The position numbers and the translations under genes were made by a program. Below, in pieces: positions 18,536-27,974 of a stretch of DNA of 64,000 nt. The notes under the pieces are model-generated. The model made no database searches. It saw only the letters and a list, made by a program, of their open reading frames with translations, and was not told where the DNA came from. This DNA comes from Pseudomonas mohnii (GTDB lineage: Bacteria; Pseudomonadota; Gammaproteobacteria; Pseudomonadales; Pseudomonadaceae). The stretch spans positions 2,228,001 through 2,292,000 of the forward strand of contig NZ_FNRV01000001.1 of the NCBI RefSeq assembly GCF_900105115.1. Direction: 5' to 3'. Within the stretch, counting starts at the first letter, position 1, and the number at the start of each line of letters is the position of its first letter.

Positions 18536-19633
18536 ATGCTGCGACGTCAGGCTCTGACTTTGGGTAGTTTGCTGCTGGGAGCAGTGACACTGGGCGGCTG
18601 GACGCTGTTCAAGCAAAAGGACAAAAGCCCGCTGCTGCTGTCGGCACGGGACGATACCGATGGCAAGCACTACGCCGTCGGTTATCGGCTCGATGGCACC
18701 CGGGTGTTTGCCACCCAGGTTGGCCAGCGCTGCCACGACATCATCAATCACCCGACGCTGCCGATGGCGCTTTTCGTCGCCCGGCGTCCGGGCACCGAGA
18801 GCTACCTGATCGACTTGCGTGATGGCACGCTGCTACAAACGGTGGCATCGCAGCCGAACCGGCACTTCTACGGTCACGCCGTGATTCACAAGAGTGGCGA
18901 CTGGCTCTACGCCACCGAAAACGACACGACCGATCCCGGTCGCGGTTTGCTCGGTGTGTATCGGTTCGAAGGCGAGCGGCTGGTGCATACCGGCGAGATA
19001 TCCACCCATGGCCTGGGCCCGCATCAGGTGTCGTGGATGCCCGACGGTGAAACCCTGGTGGTGGCCAATGGCGGGATTCGTACCGAGGCCGAAAGCCGCG
19101 TCGACATGAACCTCGATGCCATGGAGCCCAGCCTGGTCCTGATGCAACGCGACGGCACCCTGCTGAGCAAGGAAACCCTGGCCCAGCCTATGAACAGTGT
19201 GCGTCACTTGGGGATTGCCAGCGACGGCACCATCGTGGCCGGCCAGCAATTCATGGGGCCTGCCCACGAGTCCTCGGAGCTGCTGGCGATCAAGCGTCCG
19301 GGCCAGCCGTTCGTGGCGTTCCCGGTGCCTGAGCATCAACTGCAGGCCATGGGGCATTACACCGCCAGCGTTGCGGTGCACAGTGATTTGCGGCTGGTGG
19401 CCTTGACTGCGCCAAGGGGCAACCGCTTTTTCATCTGGGACCTGGACAGCGGCGAAGTGCGTCTGGACGCACCTCTGCCCGATTGCGCAGGGGTCGGTGC
19501 GGTGGCCGATGGTTTTGTCGTGACCTCGGGCCAGGGTCGATGCCGGTACTACGATTGCCGCCAGACAGACCTGGTTGCAAAACCGCTGGATCTGCCTGCC
19601 GGGCTCTGGGACAACCATCTGCATCTGATTTGA
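18536..19633 (+). CDS. DUF1513 exported protein, beta-propeller-like
   Basis: 365 residues from ATG 18536 (GGGTGA five bases upstream); an in-frame ATG at 18521 overlapping the previous stop would add five residues. It has a basic N-terminus and a hydrophobic signal segment (LGSLLLGAVTLGGWTLF). The body contains repeated propeller-type strands such as LLSARDDTDGKHYAVGY, DWLYATENDTTDPGRGLLGV and PHQVSWMPDGETLVVANGG. DUF1513 genes commonly accompany imelysin/di-heme genes. Enzyme activity is unknown. Last gene of the cluster. Confidence 0.85.
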   Translation: MLRRQALTLGSLLLGAVTLGGWTLFKQKDKSPLLLSARDDTDGKHYAVGYRLDGTRVFATQVGQRCHDIINHPTLPMALFVARRPGTESYLIDLRDGTLLQTVASQPNRHFYGHAVIHKSGDWLYATENDTTDPGRGLLGVYRFEGERLVHTGEISTHGLGPHQVSWMPDGETLVVANGGIRTEAESRVDMNLDAMEPSLVLMQRDGTLLSKETLAQPMNSVRHLGIASDGTIVAGQQFMGPAHESSELLAIKRPGQPFVAFPVPEHQLQAMGHYTASVAVHSDLRLVALTAPRGNRFFIWDLDSGEVRLDAPLPDCAGVGAVADGFVVTSGQGRCRYYDCRQTDLVAKPLDLPAGLWDNHLHLI

Positions 19634-19647
19634 ACACGCCCTGCCTT

Positions 19648-19738
19648 TGCAGGAGCCGAGCATGTTCGCAATGGCGGCTGCGCATTCCCCATTGCAGTGA
19701 CTGACGCACCGCTATCGCGAGCAAGCTCGACTCCCACC
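19648..19738. repeat. Degenerate REP doublet
   Basis: gcaggagccgagcatgttcg and gctatcgcgagcaagctcga are imperfect inverted REP-like arms, between the DUF1513 gene and the efflux operon. Confidence 0.5.
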
Positions 19739-19839
19739 GGTTTTGCGCTCGCCTGGAAAAAGTGGCAGTTGGATTCACGCACCCACTCGCGGTAATGTGC
19801 GCCACTGTCTCACCTGATTTTCTCCAAGGAACTGGAAAT

Positions 19840-20988
19840 ATGCTGCGTCGCCGCATGCTGATCATGTTGGGTGTTGTTCTGTTGGTCGTGCTGGCCCTGG
19901 CCGGTTACAAAGCCTTCTCCATCTACACGATGATCCAAGGCTTTGCTGCGCCAAAACCGCCGATCAGTGTCGCCGTGGCCACGGCCACCGAACAGCCATG
20001 GCAGGCCCGGCTGCCGACCGTCGGCACACTCAAGGCATTACAGGGCGTGGACCTGAGCCTCGAGACCGACGGCACTGTCGTCGATTTGCAGTTCGAGTCA
20101 GGGCAGAAGGTCAAGGCCGGCCAACCCCTGCTGCGACTCGACAGCGCGGTGGAAAGCGCCCTGCTCGAAACCGCCCAGGCTGACCTCGGGCTGGCCCAAC
20201 TCGATTATGGTCGCGGCAGCCAACTGGTGGGCAGCCAGGCCATTTCCAAAGGCGAGTTCGATCGACTCTCGGCAGTCCTGAAAAAGAGCAAGGCGTCGGT
20301 CAATCAGCTCAAGGCTGCGCTCGGCAAGAAAAGCATCGTGGCACCGTTCAGCGGAACCATCGGCATTCGTCAGGTCGACGTCGGCGACTACGTGGCCAGC
20401 GGCACCATGATCGCCACCTTGCAGGACCTCAGCAGCCTGTATGTCGATTTTTTCGTGCCCGAGCAGTCCGTGCCGAAAATCGCCATCGGCCAGCCGGTTG
20501 AAGTCATTGTCGCGGCCTACCCGGGCCAGACCTTCCCCGGCACGATCAGTGCGATCAACCCTAAACTGGAGAACAGCACGCGCAACATGCAAGTCCGCGC
20601 GACCCTGGCCAACCCGAACGGCAAGTTGCTGCCCGGGATGTTCGCCAGTCTGCAGGTGATGCTGCCTGACCCGCAGTCGCGCATCGTCGTACCGGAAAGT
20701 GCGATCACCTACACGCTCTATGGCAATTCGCTGTATGTCGTGGCAGAGAAAAAGGCCGAAGACGGCAGCCTGGAAAAAGACGACAAGGGCCAGCCGATCC
20801 TGATCGCCGAACGGCGTTTCATCGAAACCGGCGAGCGCCGCGACGGGCTGGTGATGATTACCAAAGGCGTGCAGAACGGCGAAAAAGTGGTAACGGCCGG
20901 CCAGATCAAACTGGACAACGGTGCGCACATCGCTATCAGCGACGACAAGACCCTAGCCGAGAAGAACAGTCAGCCGCGCGCTGACTGA
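19840..20988 (+). CDS. mexV: RND efflux periplasmic adaptor (MexV-like)
   Basis: 382 residues. An N-terminal membrane anchor (LIMLGVVLLVVLALAGYKAF) is followed by the lipoyl/barrel-sandwich part (GTVVDLQFESGQKVKAGQPLLRLD), a short alpha-hairpin, the beta-barrel (VDVGDYVASGTMIATLQDLS) and a membrane-proximal domain. This is the adaptor that links an RND pump to an outer-membrane channel. It lies 13 bases before the pump gene. The position matches mexVW in P. aeruginosa, which is the reason for the symbol; the substrate range is not shown by sequence. No outer-membrane factor gene is adjacent. Confidence 0.85.
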   Translation: MLRRRMLIMLGVVLLVVLALAGYKAFSIYTMIQGFAAPKPPISVAVATATEQPWQARLPTVGTLKALQGVDLSLETDGTVVDLQFESGQKVKAGQPLLRLDSAVESALLETAQADLGLAQLDYGRGSQLVGSQAISKGEFDRLSAVLKKSKASVNQLKAALGKKSIVAPFSGTIGIRQVDVGDYVASGTMIATLQDLSSLYVDFFVPEQSVPKIAIGQPVEVIVAAYPGQTFPGTISAINPKLENSTRNMQVRATLANPNGKLLPGMFASLQVMLPDPQSRIVVPESAITYTLYGNSLYVVAEKKAEDGSLEKDDKGQPILIAERRFIETGERRDGLVMITKGVQNGEKVVTAGQIKLDNGAHIAISDDKTLAEKNSQPRAD

Positions 20989-21001
20989 TCAAGGAACCCC
21001 C

Positions 21002-24000
21002 ATGGCTTTTACCGACCCGTTCATCCGCCGCCCGGTGCTCGCCACCGTGGTCAGCCTGTTGATCGTACTGCTGGGCTTTCAGGCCTGGAGCAAGCTGCCG
21101 CTGCGCCAGTACCCACAAATGGAAAATGCCCTGATTACCGTCACCACGGCCTATCCAGGGGCTAACGCCGAGACCATCCAGGGCTACATCACCCAACCGA
21201 TGCAACAGAGCCTGGCCAGCGCCGAGGGCATCGACTACATGACGTCGGTCAGTCGCCAGAACTTCTCGGTGGTCTCGATTTACGCGCGCATCGGCTCGAA
21301 CAGCGATCGCCTGTTCACCGAACTGCTGGCCAAGGCCAATGAGGTCAAGAACCGCTTGCCCCAGGATGCCGAAGACCCGGTCCTGAGCAAGGAGGCGGCT
21401 GACGCCTCGGCCTTGATGTACATCAGTTTCTATAGCAAGGAGCTGAGCAACCCGCAGATTACCGACTATCTGTCGCGGGTCATCCAGCCGAAACTGGCGA
21501 CCCTGCCGGGCATGGCCGAAGCGGAGATACTCGGCAACCAGGTATTCGCCATGCGCCTGTGGCTGGACCCGCTGAAGCTCGCCGGTTACGGTCTGAGCGC
21601 CAGCGACGTGACCGAAGCCGTGCGCAAGTACAACTTTCTCTCCGCCGCCGGTGAAGTGAAAGGCGAGTACGTGGTCACCAGCATCAACGCCAACACCGAA
21701 CTCAAATCCGCCGAGGCATTCGCCGCGATCCCGCTCAAGGTCGAAGGCGACAGCCGTGTGCTGTTGCGGGATGTGGCGCGGGTCGAGATGGGCGCGGAAA
21801 ACTACGACAGCATCAGCTCTTTCGGTGGTACGCCCTCGGTGTACATCGGCATCAAGGCGACACCCGGCGCCAACCCGCTCGACGTGATCAAGGAAGTGCG
21901 CAAGATCATGCCGGACCTGGAAGCCCAACTGCCCCCCAACCTCAAGGGTGAAATTGCCTACGACGCCACACTGTTCATTCAGGCCTCAATCAATGAGGTG
22001 ATCAAAACCCTGTTCGAAGCCGTGCTCATCGTGATCGTGGTCGTGTTCCTGTTCCTCGGCGCGCTGCGCACCGTGGTTATCCCGGTCGTCACCATCCCGC
22101 TGTCGATGATCGGCGTCATGTTCTTCATGCAGATGATGGGGTACTCGATCAACCTGCTGACCTTGCTGGCCATGGTATTGGCCATCGGCCTGGTGGTGGA
22201 CGACGCCATCGTTGTGGTGGAAAACATTCACCGTCATATCGAGGAAGGCAAGACGCCGCTCGACGCGGCCATCGAGGGCGCCCGGGAGATCGCCATGCCG
22301 GTGGTCTCGATGACCATTACCCTGGCGGCGGTGTATGCGCCGATCGGCTTCCTGACCGGTCTCACCGGAGCATTGTTCAAGGAATTCGCCCTGACCCTGG
22401 CCGGCGCGGTGGTCATTTCCGGCATCGTTTCCCTGACGCTGTCACCGATGATGTGCGCCCTCCTGCTGCGCCACGACGAAAACCCCAGCGGCCTGGCCCA
22501 TCGTCTGGATCTGATTTTCGAAGGCCTGAAGCGCCGCTATCAAAAAATGCTGCATGGCACGCTCAACACCCGCCCCGTAGTGCTGGTGTTCGCCGTGATC
22601 GTGCTGTGCCTGATTCCGGTGCTGATCAAGTTCACCAAATCGGAACTGGCTCCGGATGAAGACCAGGGCATCATTTTCATGCTGGCCAACGCCCCGCAAC
22701 CGACCAACCTTGATTACCTGAGCGCTTATACCGACGAGTTCATCACGATCTTCAAGGCGTTTCCCGAGTACTACTCTTCGTTCCAGATCAACGGTTTCAA
22801 CGGTGTGCAATCGGGAGTCGGCGGCTTCCTACTCAAACCATGGAACGAGCGTAGCCGTACCCAGATGCAAATTTTGCCCGAGGTTCAGGCGAAACTGGCG
22901 GGCATTGCCGGACTGCAGGTTTTCGGATTCAACCTGCCGTCCCTCCCAGGCACTGGCGAGGGCCTGCCCTTCCAGTTTGTCATCAACACCGCCAGCGATT
23001 ACGAGTTGCTGCTGCAAGTGATGGACCGGGTGAAAAAGCGAGCGATGGAGTCCGGCAAGTTCGCTTTCGTCGATGTCGACCTGGCCTTCGACAAGCCGGA
23101 GGTCGTCGTGGATATCGATCGTGCCAAGGCGGCCCAGATGGGCGTATCGATGCAGGACCTCGGCGGCACACTGGCCACCTTGCTGGGTGAGGCGGAAATC
23201 AACCGGTTCACCATCGAGGGTCGTAGTTACAAAGTCATTGCCCAGGTCGAACGCCCCTTCCGTGATAACCCTGACTGGCTGAACCATTACTACGTCAAGA
23301 ACAGTAAGGGCGAGCTGCTGGCCCTGTCGACACTGATCTCTGTGTCTGACCGGGCGCGGCCTCGGCAATTGAACCAGTTCCAGCAACTCAATTCGGCCAT
23401 TCTTTCCGGGGTGCCGCTGGTCAGCATGGGCGAGGCCATCGATGCCGTACGCCAGATAGCCCGGGAAGAAGCCCCGGCGGGATTTGCCGTCGACTATGCC
23501 GGCGCATCGCGGCAATACGTGCAGGAAGGCAGTGCGCTGTGGGTCACCTTTGCCTTGGCACTGGCCATCATTTTCCTGGTGCTGGCCGCTCAGTTCGAAA
23601 GCTTCCGCGACCCGCTGGTGATTCTGGTCACCGTGCCGCTGTCGATCTGTGGCGCGTTGCTTCCGCTGTTCCTTGGCTGGTCGAGCATGAACATCTACAC
23701 CCAGGTCGGCCTGGTGACATTGATCGGTCTGATCAGCAAGCACGGGATCCTGATCGTCGAGTTCGCCAACCAGTTGCGCAAGGAAAAAGGCCTGACGCCA
23801 CGCGAGGCCGTAGAGGAAGCCGCAGCCATTCGTCTGCGCCCGGTGTTGATGACGACCGCTGCCATGGTCTTCGGCATGGTGCCATTGATCATCGCCACGG
23901 GGGCCGGCGCCGTTAGCCGCTTTGATATCGGTACCGTCATCGCAACGGGAATGTCGATCGGGACGCTGTTCACATTGTTTGTATTGCCCTGCGTATACAC

Positions 24001-24028
24001 ACTGCTGGCTAAACCCGACAAACCTTGA
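21002..24028 (+). CDS. mexW: RND multidrug efflux pump (MexW-like)
   Basis: 1008 residues, with the classical HAE1 RND layout: twelve membrane helices and two large periplasmic loops. Proton-relay aspartates are visible in helix 4 (GLVVDDAIVVVENI), and the C-terminal half has LVTLIGLISKHGILIVEFAN. It is the inner-membrane proton/drug antiporter, working with the adaptor just upstream. AAGGAAC precedes the ATG. The nearby genes (imelysin cluster before, InaA/ColRS after) match the mexVW region of P. aeruginosa. It should use a shared outer-membrane channel such as an OprM homologue. Confidence 0.88.
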   Translation: MAFTDPFIRRPVLATVVSLLIVLLGFQAWSKLPLRQYPQMENALITVTTAYPGANAETIQGYITQPMQQSLASAEGIDYMTSVSRQNFSVVSIYARIGSNSDRLFTELLAKANEVKNRLPQDAEDPVLSKEAADASALMYISFYSKELSNPQITDYLSRVIQPKLATLPGMAEAEILGNQVFAMRLWLDPLKLAGYGLSASDVTEAVRKYNFLSAAGEVKGEYVVTSINANTELKSAEAFAAIPLKVEGDSRVLLRDVARVEMGAENYDSISSFGGTPSVYIGIKATPGANPLDVIKEVRKIMPDLEAQLPPNLKGEIAYDATLFIQASINEVIKTLFEAVLIVIVVVFLFLGALRTVVIPVVTIPLSMIGVMFFMQMMGYSINLLTLLAMVLAIGLVVDDAIVVVENIHRHIEEGKTPLDAAIEGAREIAMPVVSMTITLAAVYAPIGFLTGLTGALFKEFALTLAGAVVISGIVSLTLSPMMCALLLRHDENPSGLAHRLDLIFEGLKRRYQKMLHGTLNTRPVVLVFAVIVLCLIPVLIKFTKSELAPDEDQGIIFMLANAPQPTNLDYLSAYTDEFITIFKAFPEYYSSFQINGFNGVQSGVGGFLLKPWNERSRTQMQILPEVQAKLAGIAGLQVFGFNLPSLPGTGEGLPFQFVINTASDYELLLQVMDRVKKRAMESGKFAFVDVDLAFDKPEVVVDIDRAKAAQMGVSMQDLGGTLATLLGEAEINRFTIEGRSYKVIAQVERPFRDNPDWLNHYYVKNSKGELLALSTLISVSDRARPRQLNQFQQLNSAILSGVPLVSMGEAIDAVRQIAREEAPAGFAVDYAGASRQYVQEGSALWVTFALALAIIFLVLAAQFESFRDPLVILVTVPLSICGALLPLFLGWSSMNIYTQVGLVTLIGLISKHGILIVEFANQLRKEKGLTPREAVEEAAAIRLRPVLMTTAAMVFGMVPLIIATGAGAVSRFDIGTVIATGMSIGTLFTLFVLPCVYTLLAKPDKP

Positions 24029-24078
24029 ATAATACCGATCGCTCAGTGTCAGTGAGCGTTGAGCAATCAGGCACAAAA

Positions 24079-24108
24079 AAAGGCCTCGCATTAGCGAGGC
24101 CTTTTATT
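24079..24108. terminator. Bidirectional terminator between the RND pump and the InaA operon
   Basis: aaaggcctcgc / gcgaggccttt stem with loop atta, with A-run before and T-rich tract after. It serves both convergent units. Confidence 0.9.
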
Positions 24109-24123
24109 TGGGCTTCATTCTGT

Positions 24124-24351
24124 TCAACTTTGCGGTTTCAATCCTTGAGTGAGCCCGAACATAAACAACAACAAATCATGATCGGGCTGGGTTGCTACGG
24201 ACGCCTTGGCGACCCGTGGCAATGGGCAGTGCGCGTCACCGTGCGCTGAACTGAGAACTTGCGTGCGGGGCTCCTCCCAGGCCGCCACCGCCAGTGAAGC
24301 AACCGCCAAGGCCCCTGCCAGAAACAAACCTCGCGCGACTTCGAGTTTCAT
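24124..24351 (-). CDS. Small exported protein, function unknown
   Basis: 75 residues. The start ATG 24351 lies five bases after the inaA stop. A signal peptide is clear at about residues 1-23 (MKLEVARGLFLAGALAVASL to AVA). The mature part is about 50 residues with one cysteine (DAHCPLPR). The ribosome-binding site is weak, so translation is probably coupled to inaA. Its place as third gene after the methyltransferase and inaA suggests an envelope role; nothing more can be read. Confidence 0.7.
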   Translation of the reverse strand: MKLEVARGLFLAGALAVASLAVAAWEEPRTQVLSSAHGDAHCPLPRVAKASVATQPDHDLLLFMFGLTQGLKPQS

Positions 24352-24353
24352 TG

Positions 24354-25067
24354 CTATAAACCTTTGATAGCGCTGCCAAACGCCGTCTTGTAAAAGTAGA
24401 CGAGTTTGTTCCAGTCCGTCGCGTTGAACGACGAATGGCGGCGCAACTGCTTCATGTCGTGGATCGCCGCGCGCTGGGCGCTGAGGCGTTGGCGGCATTT
24501 CTCCAGGTCAATGAGGGCGACCTCGACCTTGGCTGCATCCCCCTCGCCTGTCACGCGTACGAACACATGCTTGATATAGATACAGCTGTGCTGCCAGCGG
24601 CCTTTGTGCATACGGGCCAGGTTCTCGGCCAGATCCTTGAGCACGCGATCATGCACCGCCTCGCCGTAACGCTCACGGCCACCGCCTGCGTACCATTGTT
24701 CGATTTCTTCAAAGCCATCCAGTGATTTGGTAACCAGCAGCGCGCGCCATTTGTGCACAGGATCGCGCTGTGCGCCGCAGAAAATGATTTCAGGAACACG
24801 AACGCCAAGTTCACGAACACCGATGAGCGCATCACGCTCGCGCAACACTGTCGGCCGACCGAAAGGGTGCAACCAAGTGCGATGGATATGCCCGGTCTGC
24901 CGTTTGACGTACAGCAACTGACCATCGCTGCCCACGACCCGTTGCACACCGCTTTCACCACCGCGACGGACGTTGGGTTCTTCTACCCATTCACCACGCT
25001 GGTTCCAGAAATAGTCGAAGCGGTCCTGGGGAGCGACTTCCGTTTCTGCTGCACATTGCACTGCCAT
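24354..25067 (-). CDS. inaA: InaA-family lipopolysaccharide kinase-like protein
   Basis: 237 residues. A protein-kinase-like fold of the Kdo/WaaP group is indicated by the catalytic-loop-like LARMHKGRWQHSCIYIKHVF and the DFG-like metal-binding VALIDLEKC. InaA-like proteins and the related WapQ are thought to phosphorylate LPS core sugars. It sits four bases after the methyltransferase gene (25072-25746) on the same strand and next to colRS, the same order known from other pseudomonads, where ColR controls these genes. Confidence 0.88.
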   Translation of the reverse strand: MAVQCAAETEVAPQDRFDYFWNQRGEWVEEPNVRRGGESGVQRVVGSDGQLLYVKRQTGHIHRTWLHPFGRPTVLRERDALIGVRELGVRVPEIIFCGAQRDPVHKWRALLVTKSLDGFEEIEQWYAGGGRERYGEAVHDRVLKDLAENLARMHKGRWQHSCIYIKHVFVRVTGEGDAAKVEVALIDLEKCRQRLSAQRAAIHDMKQLRRHSSFNATDWNKLVYFYKTAFGSAIKGL

Positions 25068-25071
25068 TCAA

Positions 25072-25746
25072 TTACCTCTTGCGTAATACGTAGACCCGCC
25101 ACATCGCATAGAGCGGTAAAAAGTCCAGTTGTTCCTGAATGCGGAAACCCGCCTGTTCAAATTCTTTTTCTACTGTAGCTGACGGTAATACAAATCGGTT
25201 TTGGTAACCTTCCTGCCCGCGGCTTTTCTCCGCGCGCTTGCGTTTCCAGGCTTTGAAATTGCCGTCCACCCACAATGAAAGAATCACACTGTCACGGGTG
25301 ACGCGTTCGAATTCACGCAAGATGGTCAGTCGATGCTCGGCTTCACCGATGTGATGGAGCAACCGCATGCAGAAAATGCTGTCGACGGCGTTATCAGGCA
25401 AAGCGATGTCGAATGCAGATGTATGCAGGGTTTGCACCCGCTTCACCACATCGGCCGGTTGCGCCTGCGTCGCAATCTTCAACATGGACTCGGAGTTATC
25501 GGCGCCGATGATCACGCGATTGGGCTTTTCTGCCAGCAACGGCCAGAAACGCCCCGCGCCGCACGGTAAATCAAGGACCAGCCCCGGCTCACCAACCAGC
25601 GCCAGTGCTTTACGCGCCAATTGTTCATCCCGCCAGTGGGACAGCCGGCGGCCAAGTCCGTCCTTGTGCTTGCGCAGGTACCGTTGGGCGTGTTGGTCGT
25701 CGTACTTTTCGGAAAAATCCAGTTTGATCGGGCCATCTGCCATCAT
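25072..25746 (-). CDS. Class I SAM-dependent methyltransferase
   Basis: 224 residues. SAM-binding motif I is LVLDLPCGAGRFWPLLA; motif II-like acidic residue in VIIGADNSESML; later DSIFCMRLLHHIG is typical of class I small-molecule or lipid methyltransferases. The start ATG 25746 has GGAG six bases upstream. It heads the operon with inaA and the small exported protein, beside colRS, so a target in LPS core or the envelope is plausible. A ColR-box-like sequence lies 68 bases upstream of the start. Confidence 0.88.
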   Translation of the reverse strand: MMADGPIKLDFSEKYDDQHAQRYLRKHKDGLGRRLSHWRDEQLARKALALVGEPGLVLDLPCGAGRFWPLLAEKPNRVIIGADNSESMLKIATQAQPADVVKRVQTLHTSAFDIALPDNAVDSIFCMRLLHHIGEAEHRLTILREFERVTRDSVILSLWVDGNFKAWKRKRAEKSRGQEGYQNRFVLPSATVEKEFEQAGFRIQEQLDFLPLYAMWRVYVLRKR

Positions 25747-25814
25747 CAAAGTCTCCTGAGCTTCTGATACCGACCACCTTAGGCAGCGAATTGTCAGTGT
25801 CAGGTTACGCCTTT

Positions 25815-25830
25815 GTGAAAAAAAAGTTAT
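25815..25830 (-). promoter_or_regulatory. ColR-box-like sequence upstream of methyltransferase-inaA operon
   Basis: On the minus strand ataacttttttttcac fits 15 of 16 positions of the ColR consensus YYNASNNYTTTTTSAC reported for P. putida, as I remember it. A second similar site is at 27975-27990. Confidence 0.5.
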
Positions 25831-25901
25831 GTACAAGCCAAAACTTTTTCAAGATTTTACAAAGCTGTGACAGGGGCAAGAATTGCCCGACTTCAGGCTA
25901 A

Positions 25902-27185
25902 TCAGTTCACATTGGATGTATACAGCTGCACTTCAAAACGACAACCGTTGGGTTCCATGGTTGTCAGGCTGACGCTCCAGCCCTGGTTTTCACAAATTCG
26001 TTGTACCAATGACAGCCCAAGGCCCAACCCCTCACCGCGTTTTTCGGTACCACGGACGAAAGGTTCGAACATCGCTTCGCGCTTTTCTTCGGGGATGCCC
26101 ACTCCACTGTCTTCGACCAGGAACCCATTGCCCGTGAGGGTCAAGCGGATGAATCCATGCTCAGTGTAATGAAGCGCGTTACGCAGCAGGTTGCCCATCA
26201 CCGCGTGCAGCAGGGTCGCGTTATAAGAGGTGGATTGCGAGCTACCGGGTTCGAAGATCAACCTCAGTCCTTTCGCCTCGATCGGCTCTCGCCAAAGATT
26301 CAGTAGCCCATCGGCCACCTGACGAACGGATTGCTGCGGCGCCATACTGGCGTCTTCGCGTTGAGCGCGGGCCAGCATCAAGAAGGTCTGAACCAGCTCG
26401 CGCATCTCCTCACAGGCACGAGCGATTCGCTCGACCTGAGCGCGGCCGCGCTGATCGATCCCCGGGTTTTCCAACAGCAATTCGCAGGAACTGGCCAGCA
26501 CCATCAAAGGCGTGCGCAGTTCGTGGCTGACGTCACTGGTAAACAGTCGCTCCCGGGACAATGCCTGACGCAAGCGTCCGAGGGTGGCGTCGAAAGCCAC
26601 GGCCAGCTCGCCCACTTCATCGGCGGCATAATCAGGCGCCAGAGGTGGCGCCAGCCCGAGCAACTGGTCACGATGACGCACCTGGCGGGCCAACCGAACC
26701 ACCGGAGCCATTACCTTGCGCGCCAGCACCCAGCCGAGAAAAACCGCCAGCGCCAGGCTGAGCACGAAGCCCACCAGCACCACGGCAAACAGGACCCGCT
26801 CGCGCTCTTCGAAGTCGCTCTGGTCCTGCAACAGCACATAGCGCCGTCCGTCGACTATTTCGACCATCGCGTGGTAGGACAGATTCTCGCGGAACACTTC
26901 ATGAAATCCCGCGTCCAGGTGTCGCAAATCCTTGGGCAGCTCGAAGTCTCCATGCCCGCCACTGAAATAGAACAACTGGTCCGGTTCAGGGCGATGGCTC
27001 CACTCCTCGACGTTGTCCATCAGTAACAGGCGTTGCAGGTCGCCACCCAGACCTGCCGAAATAAGCTTTTCTTCCACCAGGTGCACGGTGGCGATAATGC
27101 CCATGGCGAAGGCGCCCGCCACCAATGCGCTCATCAACGCGAAGGCAATGATGATGCGCTGGGAAAGGCTCTGCTTAAACTCCAT
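25902..27185 (-). CDS. colS: Sensor histidine kinase ColS
   Basis: 427 residues: helix 1 (about 9-33), periplasmic loop to about 130, helix 2 (about 133-153), HAMP-like linker, HisKA with phospho-acceptor H221 in DVSHELRTPLM, and HATPase with LLRNALHY, SGVGIP and GEGLGLGLSLV. With ATG 27185 as residue 1, the periplasmic metal-sensing residues described for P. putida ColS (H35, E38, E96, H105, and E126/E129 of an ExxE motif) are all present. It senses excess Zn, Fe and similar metals and phosphorylates ColR. It overlaps the end of colR by eleven bases. Confidence 0.93.
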   Translation of the reverse strand: MEFKQSLSQRIIIAFALMSALVAGAFAMGIIATVHLVEEKLISAGLGGDLQRLLLMDNVEEWSHRPEPDQLFYFSGGHGDFELPKDLRHLDAGFHEVFRENLSYHAMVEIVDGRRYVLLQDQSDFEERERVLFAVVLVGFVLSLALAVFLGWVLARKVMAPVVRLARQVRHRDQLLGLAPPLAPDYAADEVGELAVAFDATLGRLRQALSRERLFTSDVSHELRTPLMVLASSCELLLENPGIDQRGRAQVERIARACEEMRELVQTFLMLARAQREDASMAPQQSVRQVADGLLNLWREPIEAKGLRLIFEPGSSQSTSYNATLLHAVMGNLLRNALHYTEHGFIRLTLTGNGFLVEDSGVGIPEEKREAMFEPFVRGTEKRGEGLGLGLSLVQRICENQGWSVSLTTMEPNGCRFEVQLYTSNVN

Positions 27186-27858
27186 CACGGCCCTCGGCCA
27201 AGCGGTAACCCACGCCGTGCACAGTCTGCAGTAACGGTTTGGCGAAAGGCTTGTCGATCACTTGACGCAATTGATGAACGTGGCTGCGCAGGCTGTCACT
27301 GTCTGGGCAGTCATCGCCCCACAGCGCTTCTTCGAGAATTTCCCGACGCAGCACATGAGGGCTTTTCTGCATCAGCACGGCCAGCAACTTCAGGCCCACC
27401 GGGTTGAGCTTGAGCAAGCGACCTGCGCGGGTGACTTCCAGGGTATCGAGGTCGTAGCTCAAGTCGCCGACCTGCAAGGTGCGGCGACCGCCACCCTGGG
27501 TACGGCGCATGACCGCCTCGATCCGCGCGGCCAGTTCCGACAGGGCAAAGGGCTTGATCAGGTAATCATCGGCACCGGACTTGAAGCCTTGCAGCCGGTC
27601 ATCCAGTTGATCGCGGGCGGTGAGCATGATCACCGGCGTATCGCGTCGGGCGTCTTCGCGAAGGCGTTTGCACAAGGTATAGCCGTCAATACCGGGCAGC
27701 ATGATGTCGAGCACGATCAAGTCGTAATGTTCGGTGGCCGCCAGGTGCAGGCCCGACAAACCGTCCTGCGCACAATCCACGGTGTAACCCTTGAGTCCCA
27801 GGTAATCAGCCAGATTGGCGAGGATATCGCGGTTGTCTTCAACCAATAAAATTCGCAT
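27175..27858 (-). CDS. colR: Response regulator ColR (OmpR family)
   Basis: 227 residues. Receiver domain 1-118 with phospho-acceptor D51 (DLIVLDIMLPG) and K in LIKPF; OmpR-type winged helix 125-222 (DSLRSHVHQLRQVI, then VHGVGYRLAE). It controls envelope genes with its partner ColS. I start at ATG 27858, eight bases after GGAGG; an in-frame ATG six bases upstream abuts the Shine-Dalgarno sequence too closely. It is divergent from the sulfatase gene at 28060. Confidence 0.93.
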   Translation of the reverse strand: MRILLVEDNRDILANLADYLGLKGYTVDCAQDGLSGLHLAATEHYDLIVLDIMLPGIDGYTLCKRLREDARRDTPVIMLTARDQLDDRLQGFKSGADDYLIKPFALSELAARIEAVMRRTQGGGRRTLQVGDLSYDLDTLEVTRAGRLLKLNPVGLKLLAVLMQKSPHVLRREILEEALWGDDCPDSDSLRSHVHQLRQVIDKPFAKPLLQTVHGVGYRLAEGRDGV

Positions 27859-27974
27859 CGGCATCTCCTCCGTATACAGTAACGGCCGTCTTGGCCCGCG
27901 CAGCTTAAGGCCAAGTGCTGCTCACGGCTAGGGCCGCGGGGTGCAGAGTCGGCTTAGGCGACCAAAGCAGCCAA

